Assembly: GCA_964537825.1 (NCBI GenBank) | Contig: CAZIDL010000013.1 | Coordinates: 1-47,623, forward strand | Length of the DNA: 47,623 bases | Source: CAZIDL01 sp964537825 | GTDB taxonomy: Bacteria; Bacteroidota; Bacteroidia; Flavobacteriales_D; CAYVSK01 | Reading direction: 5' to 3' | Part shown: one piece after another, positions 25,797-34,810 of the stretch | How the letters are laid out: each line of letters begins with the position of its first letter | Numbering within the stretch: the first letter of the stretch is position 1 | Position numbers and translations under genes: made by a program | Notes under the pieces: model-generated | Seen by the model: the letters and a program-made list of their open reading frames with translations, nothing else | Told to the model about the DNA's origin: nothing | Databases searched by the model: none

Positions 25797-27563
25797 TTGA
25801 TCGCAGCCCCTCTATACCGATCTTTATTCCTGGCCTTTATGGCCGGAGTCCTCATGGTATTGGCTTCCTGTGGAGGAGGGAAAAGCCTTTCGGACGGTAC
25901 GGAGGATGGGATCGGTAGAGGAAAGTCGGTGAGTCAGGAGGATTCCATGCAGATCCGGGCCATCCTCATCGAGGCCGATCAACAGAAGATGATCGGCAAT
26001 AAGGAAAAGGCCCTGGAAACCTTTAAGAAGGCCTTTAAGGTGGATTCCACCCTGGCATCCGTGCATTTCGAGATCGCCAAGATCCTGCGGGAACGGAAGG
26101 AACGCAGCGAAGCGCTCAAGCACGCAAAAAAGGCTGCTGCCATCGATCCTTCGAACTTTTGGTACCAAAAGTTCCTGGCGGATCTCTATACCGAATACGG
26201 TTCTTACGAAAAAGCAGCTGAGATCTATGCAAAACTCCGAAAGAAGAAGGACGGCAACCTCGAGCTGCTGTATCGCCATGCGAACGCATTGGTACGGGCT
26301 GGAAGGCGTGAAAAGGCCATCGCGGTTTACGATTCCATCGAGAGCCGAACGGGACTTCGTCCGCGTATAACCCTCCAGAAACAGCGGCTTTACCGAAAAA
26401 TGGGAGAGAACGAAAAGGCCATCAAAGAGTTGAAGCGGCTGACCGAAAATTTCCCGGAAGAGACCAAGTATTACGGGATCATGGCGGAGACCTACCAAAA
26501 GATGGGAGCGGAGAAGAAAGCCCTTGAGACTTATGACCGGCTTTTAGAGGTGGATCCGGACAACGGAAAGGCTCACCTTTCCTTATCCCGTTTGTATCGG
26601 AAGCGAGGGAACAAAGAGAAAGCCCTTGACCATTTGAAGAAAGGGTATAAAAGCCGATCCTTAGGTGTCGATAAGAAAGTGAAAGTCCTACTCAATTACT
26701 TCTCCCTTTCTAAACAGAGCAATGCGTTCAAAGAAGAGGCTTACCAGCTCCTCGACATTCTTATAAAAAGCCATCCTGAAGAAGCCAAGGCCTATACGGT
26801 CTACGGTGACTTCCTCTTCCGGGACGGGAAGCTCGATAGCGCTAGGCGGATGTTCAAAAAGGCCTTGAATTTGAATGCGAATAAGTTCCCGATATGGCAG
26901 CAGGTCCTCCTGATCGATCAGCGAAAAGGGATGACGGACAGCCTTTTGGCGGATGCCCGCCGAGCAAAGGAATATTTCCCGAACCAACCCAAGGTCCATC
27001 TTTTCGAGGGCATTGCGTTGATGGAGAAAGGACGTAACGAAGAGGGAGTTGAGCGCTTGGAATACGGGAAAAGGCTGGTGGTAGATGACCCGGATCTGAA
27101 GTATCGATTCCTTGAAAGGATCGGAGAAGCTTATCACCGTATCGGGGAACATCAAAGATCGGACAGGGCGTTCGATCAGGCTTTAGAGATCCGCTCTGAG
27201 GATCCGTTCTTGCTTAACAATTACGCCTATTATTTGTCCGAACGGGGGGATAGCCTCAACAAGGCCTTGAAACTGAGCAAGAAGGCTAATAAGCTCCAGC
27301 CGGGGAGAGCCTCATTCCTCGACACCTACGGATGGATCCTTTACAGGAAAGGTTCTTATGAAAAGGCCCGGGATCGACTGAAAAAAGCACTGCGGAAAGG
27401 TGGTAACGGAAGTGCGACCATTCTCGAACACTACGGGGACGTGCTCTATCGGACCGGGGAAAAGGAAAAGGCCCTTGAATATTGGAAAAAAGCTCGGAAA
27501 GCCGGAAGTGGCTCGGAAGAACTGGAAAGGAAGATCCGTGAAGAAGAACTCCCTACCCCCTGA
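25797..27563 (+). CDS. TPR lipoprotein
   Basis: A 588-residue lipoprotein with an N-terminal signal and lipobox (LMVLASC, lipidated Cys near residue 24), followed from about residue 50 to 580 by a dozen or more tetratricopeptide repeats. Repeats can be read throughout, such as NKEKALETFKKAFKVDSTLA and EKKALETYDRLLEVDPDNGK. It should sit at the outer membrane facing the periplasm as a scaffold. TTG at 25797 is chosen because an internal ATG at 25839 would remove the positively charged n-region. It is placed 3 bp after the nucleotidyltransferase gene and overlaps the DUF4292 gene by 26 bp, so the genes are co-translated. Confidence 0.87.
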   Translation: MIAAPLYRSLFLAFMAGVLMVLASCGGGKSLSDGTEDGIGRGKSVSQEDSMQIRAILIEADQQKMIGNKEKALETFKKAFKVDSTLASVHFEIAKILRERKERSEALKHAKKAAAIDPSNFWYQKFLADLYTEYGSYEKAAEIYAKLRKKKDGNLELLYRHANALVRAGRREKAIAVYDSIESRTGLRPRITLQKQRLYRKMGENEKAIKELKRLTENFPEETKYYGIMAETYQKMGAEKKALETYDRLLEVDPDNGKAHLSLSRLYRKRGNKEKALDHLKKGYKSRSLGVDKKVKVLLNYFSLSKQSNAFKEEAYQLLDILIKSHPEEAKAYTVYGDFLFRDGKLDSARRMFKKALNLNANKFPIWQQVLLIDQRKGMTDSLLADARRAKEYFPNQPKVHLFEGIALMEKGRNEEGVERLEYGKRLVVDDPDLKYRFLERIGEAYHRIGEHQRSDRAFDQALEIRSEDPFLLNNYAYYLSERGDSLNKALKLSKKANKLQPGRASFLDTYGWILYRKGSYEKARDRLKKALRKGGNGSATILEHYGDVLYRTGEKEKALEYWKKARKAGSGSEELERKIREEELPTP

Positions 27564-28482
27564 AGGCCGCCCCTTCATCCTGTTCCTCCTTGTTATCGGC
27601 CTTCTTATTCCGGCATGTAGCAAGCGACCCACGGGAGAGACGCCGAAAGAGGAAGCGCGTTCTTATAGCGTCATCGATAGCGTGGCCAAGGCCCCGGTCC
27701 TGGAATCCATCCTTAAAGACCCTTTCTCTTTTGACCTGAAGGTCCGCATAAAAGGACCCGAGCGGAACGCCCGCTTCAAGGCCAGTATGCGGATCAACCC
27801 GGACAGTGTGCTGTGGGCTTCGGTGGCCCCTGCATTGGGTATCGAAATGGCCCGCGTGTTGCTTACCGACGATTCGCTCGCTTTCCTCGATCGCATGCAG
27901 GATCGTTATTATAGGGGCGACCCGGAACGCTTCAGTAGGAATATCGGGATCCCCCTCGAAAGAAAGCTCTTGGAAAGTGCCCTTTTAGGGCGCCCTAGCA
28001 TTCCCCATGAAGAAGGGTTCGTAAGGATCCGAAAGAAGGGGGATAGTACTGCATCCGACACCCTCCACTACCGTCCGCTCATGGATTCGGAGCTAGCAGA
28101 CCGCTTGGGCTTGAAAGGAATGGAGGATCCTTACGACAGCGTCCGTTTCCGATCCTCCGCTCCGATGCGGGACAGTCTGGACCGTTACCTGCAGCAACAT
28201 CCTTCGGTCGGTCGTTATATCCCTTTTTACTGGAAGCTCGATAGCGGAGAGGTCCTTACGCGTTTCACCGCTATCGACCTTCGGGAACGGAATGTCCTTG
28301 AGCTTCGCTATGAGGCCTATCAGCACTTGGACAGTACGAGGATCCCTTCACGGATCCGTGCGAAAGTCCGTTCTCAAAAGGGAATTTCTACTTTCGATAT
28401 AGAGCTCCGGGGCCCAAGGTCCTCAGGAACCCTCCGCTATCCCTTTAACATTCCCGACGATCATGAGAAGATCCGTCCATAA
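27538..28482 (+). CDS. DUF4292 lipoprotein (possibly LolA/LolB-like)
   Basis: A 314-residue lipoprotein, GTG start at 27538 (MKKNSLPPEGRPFILF..), with lipobox LLIPAC. The body matches DUF4292: a strand-rich segment FDLKVRIKGPERNARFKASM, DSVLWASVAPALGIEMARVLL, and a DRYYRGD motif. An amphipathic beta sheet wrapped around a helix, as in LolA/LolB lipoprotein carriers, is a reasonable structural guess, but that is inference. It is co-translated with the TPR lipoprotein (26-bp overlap) and the EnvC-like gene (20-bp overlap). This tight linkage suggests a joint role in outer-membrane biogenesis. Confidence 0.85.
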   Translation: MKKNSLPPEGRPFILFLLVIGLLIPACSKRPTGETPKEEARSYSVIDSVAKAPVLESILKDPFSFDLKVRIKGPERNARFKASMRINPDSVLWASVAPALGIEMARVLLTDDSLAFLDRMQDRYYRGDPERFSRNIGIPLERKLLESALLGRPSIPHEEGFVRIRKKGDSTASDTLHYRPLMDSELADRLGLKGMEDPYDSVRFRSSAPMRDSLDRYLQQHPSVGRYIPFYWKLDSGEVLTRFTAIDLRERNVLELRYEAYQHLDSTRIPSRIRAKVRSQKGISTFDIELRGPRSSGTLRYPFNIPDDHEKIRP

Positions 28483-29680
28483 GCTCTTCCTTCTCATTCC
28501 GGGGCTTCTTCTTTGCGTTGGCCTCTTTGCCCAGACCAAAGAGGAGCTTGAAAAGAAAAAGGAAAAGCTCAACGAACGGATCCGTTATACCAATCAGCTC
28601 ATCGAGAAAAAGCAAGAGAACCGGGAATTGACCCAGTCCGAACTGGTCATGCTGAAGAAGAAGATCGACTATCGGGAGGAATTGATCACCACCATCAATC
28701 ATCGCATTCACGAGCTCAAAGGGAAGATCGAGGAGAACCAGGCCATGATCGCTTCGCTCGAAGAAGACCTGAAAAAGCTAAAAGCGGATTATGCGGAGAT
28801 GATCCGCCACGCTTACCGGAACCGCAATTCCTATGACCGGCTTCTCTTCATATTCGCTTCAGCGAATATGTACCAAGCGTATCGCCGGCTTAAATACCTC
28901 CAGCGATATGCCGCGCACCGGAAACAACAAGCCCGGTCCATCGAGCGTACGCGGAACATCCTCGACAATAAGATCTCCGAGCTCAAGGCCAAAAAGAAGG
29001 AAAAAGAAAAGCTCTTACGGGAAAAACGGAAAGAGCGGGAGCGGCTCGCTTCCGATAAACAGGAACAGAAGAGCACGCTTAGCGAACTCAAACAGGAAGA
29101 GAAAAAGCTGAGGAAGAAACTTCAGGAGCAAAAAGAAGAAAGGGAACGCCTTGCAGCGGCCATCGAACGGGTCATCGAAGAAGAGGTCCGCAAGACCAAA
29201 GAGGCGAACAAAGGGAATTTTGAATTGACCCCTGAAGCAAGAAAGCTGGCTAAGGATTTCCAGAAGAACAAAGGGAAACTTCCCTGGCCTGTGGAACGCG
29301 GGGTCATTTCGCAAGGGTTCGGAGAACAGAACCATCCTACCCTTGGAGCAGGCATTAAGATCCAGAACAATGGGGTGGACATTGAGACCAACGAAGGGTC
29401 GAAAGCAAAAGCCGTTTTCAAGGGGGAAGTTTCCAGCGTTATTGTGATATCCGGAGCCGGAAAGGCCGTTATGGTCAAACACGGTTCTTATCGGACGGTC
29501 TATTCGAACCTGGAGAAGGTCTTCGTGGAAAAGGGCGACCAGGTGGTGGTAGGCCAGGAATTGGGGCAGGTGCTCACCGATAAAGGAGCGGGTAAGACCG
29601 AGGCGCACTTCGAGATCTGGAAAGTCTCCGGGGAGGGGAATCGCAAAATGGACCCGGCTGACTGGATCCTCGACCGATAA
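28463..29680 (+). CDS. EnvC-like M23-family murein hydrolase activator
   Basis: A 405-residue periplasmic protein: signal peptide (LFLLIPGLLLCVGLFAQ), long coiled coils (about 25-260) and a C-terminal LytM/M23 domain (about 280-402). Active M23 enzymes carry H-x3-D and H-x-H zinc ligands. Here the first motif reads NNGVD, lacking the histidine, and the second reads EAHFEIW with only one histidine, so the domain is probably catalytically dead. This matches EnvC and NlpD, which instead activate amidases that split the septal cell wall. The protein is much like E. coli EnvC in length and layout. It begins inside the end of the DUF4292 gene. Confidence 0.92.
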   Translation: MRRSVHKLFLLIPGLLLCVGLFAQTKEELEKKKEKLNERIRYTNQLIEKKQENRELTQSELVMLKKKIDYREELITTINHRIHELKGKIEENQAMIASLEEDLKKLKADYAEMIRHAYRNRNSYDRLLFIFASANMYQAYRRLKYLQRYAAHRKQQARSIERTRNILDNKISELKAKKKEKEKLLREKRKERERLASDKQEQKSTLSELKQEEKKLRKKLQEQKEERERLAAAIERVIEEEVRKTKEANKGNFELTPEARKLAKDFQKNKGKLPWPVERGVISQGFGEQNHPTLGAGIKIQNNGVDIETNEGSKAKAVFKGEVSSVIVISGAGKAVMVKHGSYRTVYSNLEKVFVEKGDQVVVGQELGQVLTDKGAGKTEAHFEIWKVSGEGNRKMDPADWILDR

Positions 29681-29698
29681 GGAGCGAGCGCTTTTTTG

Positions 29699-29706
29699 TA
29701 CCTTTG
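29699..29706 (+). promoter_or_regulatory. Putative -7 promoter element for tatA
   Basis: TACCTTTG is a perfect TAnnTTTG match directly after the EnvC-like gene. Transcription would start near 29711, which leaves at most about 14 nt before the preferred ATG at 29725 and makes upstream start codons unlikely. No -33 TTG was found. Confidence 0.45.
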
Positions 29707-29724
29707 GGCTTTATGATGGAAGCC

Positions 29725-29952
29725 ATGTCAAGTATCCTCTTTCTTTGGGGCATGCCTGGTCCCACCGAATGGGTCATCATCGCTATCGTGGTCCTTCTTC
29801 TCTTTGGGGGTACGAAGATCCCAGAGCTCATGCGCGGGCTTGGAAAAGGGGTCAAGGAATTCAAAGAGGCTACGAACGACGATGAAAAGGGGCAGGGATC
29901 TGCTCCATCGTCCGATGAGGGAAGAAAAGACCCTGATCAGAAGGACCGCTAA
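29725..29952 (+). CDS. tatA: Sec-independent protein translocase TatA/TatE
   Basis: A small inner-membrane protein of 75 residues, pore-forming subunit of the twin-arginine translocase that exports folded proteins. It has a short N-terminal TM helix (PTEWVIIAIVVLLLFGG), the hinge FGGTKIPEL and the amphipathic helix MRGLGKGVKEFKEA followed by a charged tail. This is the standard TatA layout. ATG 29725 is preferred over 29713 and 29716 because TatA starts only a few residues before the helix and a promoter lies just upstream. No tatC is in the window. gatA follows 18 bp later. Confidence 0.93.
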   Translation: MSSILFLWGMPGPTEWVIIAIVVLLLFGGTKIPELMRGLGKGVKEFKEATNDDEKGQGSAPSSDEGRKDPDQKDR

Positions 29953-29970
29953 CCCTATCCGTTCCGCCAG

Positions 29971-31404
29971 ATGAGCTCCATTCCTTCGAGCATTCGGTCG
30001 GTGCAGGAGGCTGTAAGCAGCGGTGAACGCTCGCTCCCGGAACTCGTCGACCACTATATCTCCAGGATCCATGAAAAGGATCCGGAGCTCAACCTCTTCG
30101 TCGAATGTTTCGAAGAGGAGGCTCGGGAAAAAGCGGTACAGGTTCAGGAGCGGATCCGCCAGGGGGCACAGGGCTCGCTTGCAGGCCTTGTTATCGCGAT
30201 CAAGGACAACATCTGCATCAAGGATCGGCAGGTCACCGCAGCTTCTCGGATCCTCGATGGCTTCACCTCCCTCTACGATGCGACCGTGATCGAACGCTTG
30301 GAGGAAGCCGATGCTATCATCATCGGGAGAACGAATTGCGATGAGTTCGCGATGGGATCCTCCAATGAGAATTCCCGTTATGGACCTTCCCGGAATCCGA
30401 TCGACCCGGAGCGCGTACCCGGAGGGTCGTCCGGAGCCCCCGCAGCTGCTGTGAAGGCCGGGATGTGCCTTGCTGCCCTTGGTTCGGATACCGGAGGCTC
30501 GGTCCGGCAGCCAGCTGCTTTTTGTGACGTTGTGGGGTTCAAACCCAGCTACGGGAGGGTTTCCCGCCACGGGCTCATCGCTTATGCATCTTCTTTTGAC
30601 CAGATCGGCCCGCTCACGCAGAGCGTGGAAGATGCCGGAAGGATCCTTTCTACGATCGGGGGTAGCGATGAATACGATAGTACATGTTCCGAACGGGAGG
30701 TTCCGGACCTCTCAAAAGTTCCGGTCCCGGATGCTTCTCTGTCCTTTGCCTATTTCGAGGATGTAATGGAGCGTGAAGGACTCGATCCCGAGCTCAGAAA
30801 TGGGACGGAGGGAGTTCTCCAGGAACTTTCCCAAAAAGGGCATGCGATCCATGGTGAACATTTTGGCTACCTTGATCATCTCGTTCCTGCCTACCAGGTG
30901 CTGTCCAATGCCGAGGCCTCTTCTAACCTTGCACGCTACGATGGGATCCATTTCGGCTTCAGGAGTGAAGAGGCCGAAGGGACGGAAGAAAGCTACCTTC
31001 GCTCCCGTACTGAAGGCTTCGGGCCTGAGGTCAAAAGGCGTATCATGCTCGGGACCTTTGTCCTGAGCGCAGGCTATTACGATGCCTATTTCGGAAAGGC
31101 CCAAAAGGTGCGACGACTGATACGGGAACGCACCCTCGGGATCCTGGAAGAGCACGACGTCATTCTGATCCCCACCGCACCCAGCACCCCTTTCAAGGTG
31201 GGCGACAAGATCGACGATCCGATCACCATGTACCTTCAGGACATCTTCACCGTGCAGGCCAATCTTGCCGGTATCCCTGCTATCTCCCTTCCGCTCGGGC
31301 AACATACGAACGGCCTTCCATACGGCGTTCAATTGATGGCAGCACCTTTCAAGGAAAAAGAACTCCTCGGTGTCGCCGAGCTACTTATGAAGGATCGATC
31401 GTGA
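29971..31404 (+). CDS. gatA: Aspartyl/glutamyl-tRNA amidotransferase subunit A
   Basis: A 477-residue amidase of the GatCAB complex, which converts Glu-tRNA(Gln) to Gln-tRNA(Gln) (and Asp-tRNA(Asn) where relevant) using ammonia released from glutamine. The amidase-signature catalytic triad is visible: K78 in AIKDN, the cis-serine S153 in VPGGSSG and the nucleophile S177 in GSDTGGSVRQPAAF. The loop after S153 reads GSSGAPAAAV rather than the common GSSGGSAAAV, a minor variant. Length is normal. gatB and gatC are not in this window, so the complex is encoded at scattered loci. Confidence 0.96.
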   Translation: MSSIPSSIRSVQEAVSSGERSLPELVDHYISRIHEKDPELNLFVECFEEEAREKAVQVQERIRQGAQGSLAGLVIAIKDNICIKDRQVTAASRILDGFTSLYDATVIERLEEADAIIIGRTNCDEFAMGSSNENSRYGPSRNPIDPERVPGGSSGAPAAAVKAGMCLAALGSDTGGSVRQPAAFCDVVGFKPSYGRVSRHGLIAYASSFDQIGPLTQSVEDAGRILSTIGGSDEYDSTCSEREVPDLSKVPVPDASLSFAYFEDVMEREGLDPELRNGTEGVLQELSQKGHAIHGEHFGYLDHLVPAYQVLSNAEASSNLARYDGIHFGFRSEEAEGTEESYLRSRTEGFGPEVKRRIMLGTFVLSAGYYDAYFGKAQKVRRLIRERTLGILEEHDVILIPTAPSTPFKVGDKIDDPITMYLQDIFTVQANLAGIPAISLPLGQHTNGLPYGVQLMAAPFKEKELLGVAELLMKDRS

Positions 31405-31526
31405 AGATCGAGCCCGAAAGCCCCTTTTATCTTGAACTTTGATCAGCGAACTTCGTATTTACCCGCGGTACGGAGATCGTGATCGTTGGGGTGAACCTTT
31501 TCCCGCGCTCCTGCGTTTTTATATCG

Positions 31527-33083
31527 ATGAACATGAAGATCCAGAAGTTCTCTCTTTTTCTTGCAATGATGCTTTTTTCGGCCCTCGGTACCTCGAAGGC
31601 GACCGAGCCTGATAGTACTGCTTCAGATAGTACCAAGACCGCCGATACGCTTAGCCTCCAAGCGAGCGATCCCGTTATCGATGCGCTGGATAGCCTCGCC
31701 ACTTCCGTTTATTACCGAAAGGATCCCTTTGAGGCCGACAGCTCTTACCTGAAAGAAACTGGGATCCTGAGCGATAGCCTCCCTTCTTATCCCGATTCGG
31801 TTTATATTGAGCGACTCCGGGGCCTTGACCGGAAAACCCCGCTGGATTTTGAGTACAATTCCATCGTACAGGCTTTCATCGAACTCTATGCGAACAAGAG
31901 ACGGGATCTCACTTCCCGCGTTCTCGGCATGAAAGAGATCTATTTTCCGATGATCGAGGAAAAGCTAGATAAACACGGGATCCCGCTCGAGCTCAAATAC
32001 CTGGCCATCGTCGAGTCCGCGCTCAACCCCACTGCACGGTCACCTGCGGGTGCCACCGGCCTTTGGCAGTTCATGTACAGGACGGGCAAACTTTACGGAT
32101 TGGAGGTCGATTCTTATGTGGATGAACGCAGGGATCCGGTCCGGTCCACCGAAGCGGCCTGTGAATATCTCAAGTTCCTGTATGGCATTTACGAGGATTG
32201 GAACCTCGTGCTCGCTGCATACAATGCTGGGCCGGGCATCGTGAACCGTGCCATGCGCCGTTCCGGAGGAAAGAAGGACTATTGGGAGCTTCGCCCTTAT
32301 CTGCCCCGTGAAACGGGCGGTTATGTACCTGCTTTCGTAGCGGTCAACTATATCATGGAGCACTACAAAGCGCACGGTCTCGTTCCTGTGGATCCCGGTT
32401 ATCGCTATTTCGAGTTCGATACGGTCCACGTGAGCAAGCCCGTTACGTTCGATCAGATCTCCAGGGCCATCGATATCCCTAAGGACACCCTGAAGATGCT
32501 GAATCCGGTCTATCGGAGGGGCGAGGTGCCGGCAACGGAGGATAACAAGGTCCTTCGCCTTCCGCGAAAGAAGATCGGTACCTTCCTTGCCAACGAGGAT
32601 TCCATCCACTCGATGGACGAAAGCCCTGTTGGCGAGGACGGATACGTTACGAAAGAGATCACCGAGATCCATCGGGTGCGAAGGGGAGAATATCTGGGAT
32701 CGATCGCCCAGCAGCACGGCGTACGCGTTTCCCAGATAAGGGCTTGGAACAACATCCGTGGGTCGCGCATCCATCCGGGCCAGCGCCTTACCATTCACAA
32801 GACCGTCCGCCGAAAGGTTGAAGGGGATGAAAAGGAAAAGGAGAAGGAGAAGAAAGCCGAGGACGCGAACGCGGATAACAAAACGGCATCGAACGGTCCC
32901 AAAAGCGATAATACGGATACGAAGCCCCGTTATCATACCGTGCGCAGGGGTGACACGCTATGGGATATCGCAAGAGAATACAACGGGGTCACCCTGAAAA
33001 AGATCCGTGCCCTGAACGAGGCCAACGAGATCGAGAAGCTCCGTCCAGGCCAGCGCATCCTCATCGAGGAGGATCCTTCCTGA
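31527..33083 (+). CDS. LysM-containing lytic transglycosylase, MltD-like
   Basis: A 518-residue periplasmic cell-wall enzyme that cuts glycan strands, leaving 1,6-anhydro ends. Signal peptide (MNMKIQKFSLFLAMMLFSALGTSKA), SLT domain (about 125-300) with the catalytic glutamate in LAIVESALNP and the family motifs GATGLWQF and LAAYNAGPG, a linker, then two LysM domains (about 385-432, HRVRRGEYLGSIAQQ; and 467-514, YHTVRRGDTLWDIAREY) that bind peptidoglycan. The linker between the two LysM domains is unusually charged and Lys/Asp-rich. The 122-bp gap before it suggests its own promoter, but none matches consensus well. ATG 31527 was chosen for the signal peptide. Confidence 0.94.
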   Translation: MNMKIQKFSLFLAMMLFSALGTSKATEPDSTASDSTKTADTLSLQASDPVIDALDSLATSVYYRKDPFEADSSYLKETGILSDSLPSYPDSVYIERLRGLDRKTPLDFEYNSIVQAFIELYANKRRDLTSRVLGMKEIYFPMIEEKLDKHGIPLELKYLAIVESALNPTARSPAGATGLWQFMYRTGKLYGLEVDSYVDERRDPVRSTEAACEYLKFLYGIYEDWNLVLAAYNAGPGIVNRAMRRSGGKKDYWELRPYLPRETGGYVPAFVAVNYIMEHYKAHGLVPVDPGYRYFEFDTVHVSKPVTFDQISRAIDIPKDTLKMLNPVYRRGEVPATEDNKVLRLPRKKIGTFLANEDSIHSMDESPVGEDGYVTKEITEIHRVRRGEYLGSIAQQHGVRVSQIRAWNNIRGSRIHPGQRLTIHKTVRRKVEGDEKEKEKEKKAEDANADNKTASNGPKSDNTDTKPRYHTVRRGDTLWDIAREYNGVTLKKIRALNEANEIEKLRPGQRILIEEDPS

Positions 33084-33095
33084 TAAGCATCAACA

Positions 33096-34169
33096 ATGAT
33101 GAAAGGAAAGATCCCGCTTTATAGCGTCCTTGCTTTGGTCCTTGTGGTCGGGGTCCTTCTCTTGATGGCCCTGAACCGGGGTGATGATAGCAAGGCTGGT
33201 GGGAACGAGCACAAACCCAGGAGCAGTGGTGCCAAAGGGGAGATCGTCCTGGTATGTGATCAAGGAGCGGAAGAAGCTCTTATCGGGGATACGGTGCAGG
33301 CCTTTCTCAGTGCTCCCATCCACGGACTCCCTCGCCCGGAACCCCATTTTGACGTGGTACGCACGAAGTGGAAGGAGTTCGGGTCCCTTCTCAAAGAACA
33401 TCGGAACCTCTTCATGATCAAGGTCTCCGGGGACTATGATCATGCGGCCAGGCTCAGTGTTGGAACGGACGAATGGGCAAGCGATCAGTTGATCCTTCGC
33501 TTAACGGGCAGCGATGTGGACAGCATGCTTCAGAAAGTCCTTGAACGTTCCGATCAGATCATCGACCGGATCGTTAAGGCTGAACGAAAGCGGTTCATGC
33601 AAGTCTATGCGGAGGAGCATTCCAAAGAACTCCGCAAAAAGCTATTGAAAGCGCATGACCTCTCTTTGAAGGTCCCGAAGGGTTTCAGTATCAAAAAGGA
33701 GGGGGAAGATCTCGTTTGGCTCGAACGCTACCGGCGGATCCCGGTCGGTGGTCGAAAGCGCGATCTGATGGAGGGGATCCTGCTTTATTATTATCCCTAC
33801 GAGGGGGAGGAACAGTTCGAAAAGAAAGCGCTCCTCGAAAAGCGGGACTCAGTCCTGAAAAAGCACGTTCCGGGCCCTACGAAAGGGTCCTACATGACCA
33901 CGGAGGACCGTTTCGAGGAAGCTGCACCGGAACTCGAGGAACGTTCCTTCAAAGGGCGGTATGCTGTGGAGCTCCGCGGGCTTTGGAGGGTGGAGAATGA
34001 CCAGATGGGAGGACCCTTCATAAGTCTCTCCACCTATGATAAAGAAAGGGGAAGGCTCGTGACGGTCGAAGGTTTCGTTTATGGACCCCGGTTCGATAAG
34101 CGGGAATACCTCCGCCAGCTCAGTGGGATGCTCTATTCCCTCGAATTCGCTTCGAACGCTAGTTCCTGA
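33096..34169 (+). CDS. DUF4837 family membrane-anchored protein
   Basis: A 357-residue protein of the Bacteroidota family DUF4837, function unknown. A hydrophobic N-terminal helix (LYSVLALVLVVGVLLLMAL) is followed by a periplasmic domain with family features such as GEIVLVCDQG near residue 48, a region with FLSAPIHGLPRPEPHFDV and a long central helical segment (DQIIDRIVKAERKRFMQVY). Most family members I know are lipoproteins; here there is no lipobox cysteine, so it is probably held by an uncleaved TM helix. It lies 12 bp after the transglycosylase gene. Its 3' end overlaps the opposite-strand membrane protein gene by 37 bp. Confidence 0.82.
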   Translation: MMKGKIPLYSVLALVLVVGVLLLMALNRGDDSKAGGNEHKPRSSGAKGEIVLVCDQGAEEALIGDTVQAFLSAPIHGLPRPEPHFDVVRTKWKEFGSLLKEHRNLFMIKVSGDYDHAARLSVGTDEWASDQLILRLTGSDVDSMLQKVLERSDQIIDRIVKAERKRFMQVYAEEHSKELRKKLLKAHDLSLKVPKGFSIKKEGEDLVWLERYRRIPVGGRKRDLMEGILLYYYPYEGEEQFEKKALLEKRDSVLKKHVPGPTKGSYMTTEDRFEEAAPELEERSFKGRYAVELRGLWRVENDQMGGPFISLSTYDKERGRLVTVEGFVYGPRFDKREYLRQLSGMLYSLEFASNASS

Positions 34170-34810
34170 ATCCCTTCACTTCCTTTTACTCCCGCTTTCT
34201 GAAGCTGCTCCCCGAGAAAGCCCAGCGCCTCTTGTTCGACCGTTTTATCAGGAGGGAGGAGGTTCAGTGGCAGCGTTTCCACTTTTCCATCCTTGAAGAT
34301 GAAGTAAAGGTGCTCGTACTTCAGGGCAACCCGATCCAGATCCTCGAAACGGACGGAGCGGGTGGATCGGAGGGGGAAAGCGATACGGTCAGGAGCGACG
34401 ATCAGCTCGGCCCCTTTCATCTTTTGAGCGCGGTAGCTTCGGACGATCCCATGCAAAGGGAATAGAAAGAGGGAAAGTCCGAGATAGGGTTGGGAAGGGA
34501 AGGAAAGGAGGGCAGGGATGACGGGGATGAAGAAGAGAAAGATGAGCAAGCCTTCCCGGAAGCGTTGATCACGGATCCCTTTGCGGCTCACCGAAAAGCT
34601 CCTGGAGCCCTTTTTCCGAGCACTTCTCAGCATTTTTCGGCTCAGGTGATCGTGATAGAGCCCAGCTAAAAAAAGAAGCGTACAAAGAATGGAAAGGGCC
34701 AGGTTGAGGTCCTCTCGTCTGGGCAGATCGATAAGATCGAAATAGCTGTTGTAAGCTATGGCCAGTACGCTAAGTGCAGCAACCCCTTTGAGGATCTCGA
34801 GCCGCTTCAT
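34133..34810 (-). CDS. Unknown membrane protein, about four TM helices
   Basis: I do not recognise this 225-residue protein. It has two TM helices near the N-terminus (about 5-25 and 35-53), a basic cytoplasmic loop, two more TM segments (about 88-125), and a soluble C-terminal part (about 130-225). The C-terminal part contains ELIVAPDRIAFPLRS and VRFEDLDRVALKYEHLYFIF, which look like a small PH-like beta domain. Its ATG overlaps the TGA of the AtpI-like gene (ATGA), so it is translated with it. It occupies the position where the F-type ATP synthase a-subunit gene usually follows AtpZ/AtpI in Bacteroidota. Its 3' end overlaps the convergent DUF4837 gene. Confidence 0.75.
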   Translation of the reverse strand: MKRLEILKGVAALSVLAIAYNSYFDLIDLPRREDLNLALSILCTLLFLAGLYHDHLSRKMLRSARKKGSRSFSVSRKGIRDQRFREGLLIFLFFIPVIPALLSFPSQPYLGLSLFLFPLHGIVRSYRAQKMKGAELIVAPDRIAFPLRSTRSVRFEDLDRVALKYEHLYFIFKDGKVETLPLNLLPPDKTVEQEALGFLGEQLQKAGVKGSEGIQELAFEANSRE

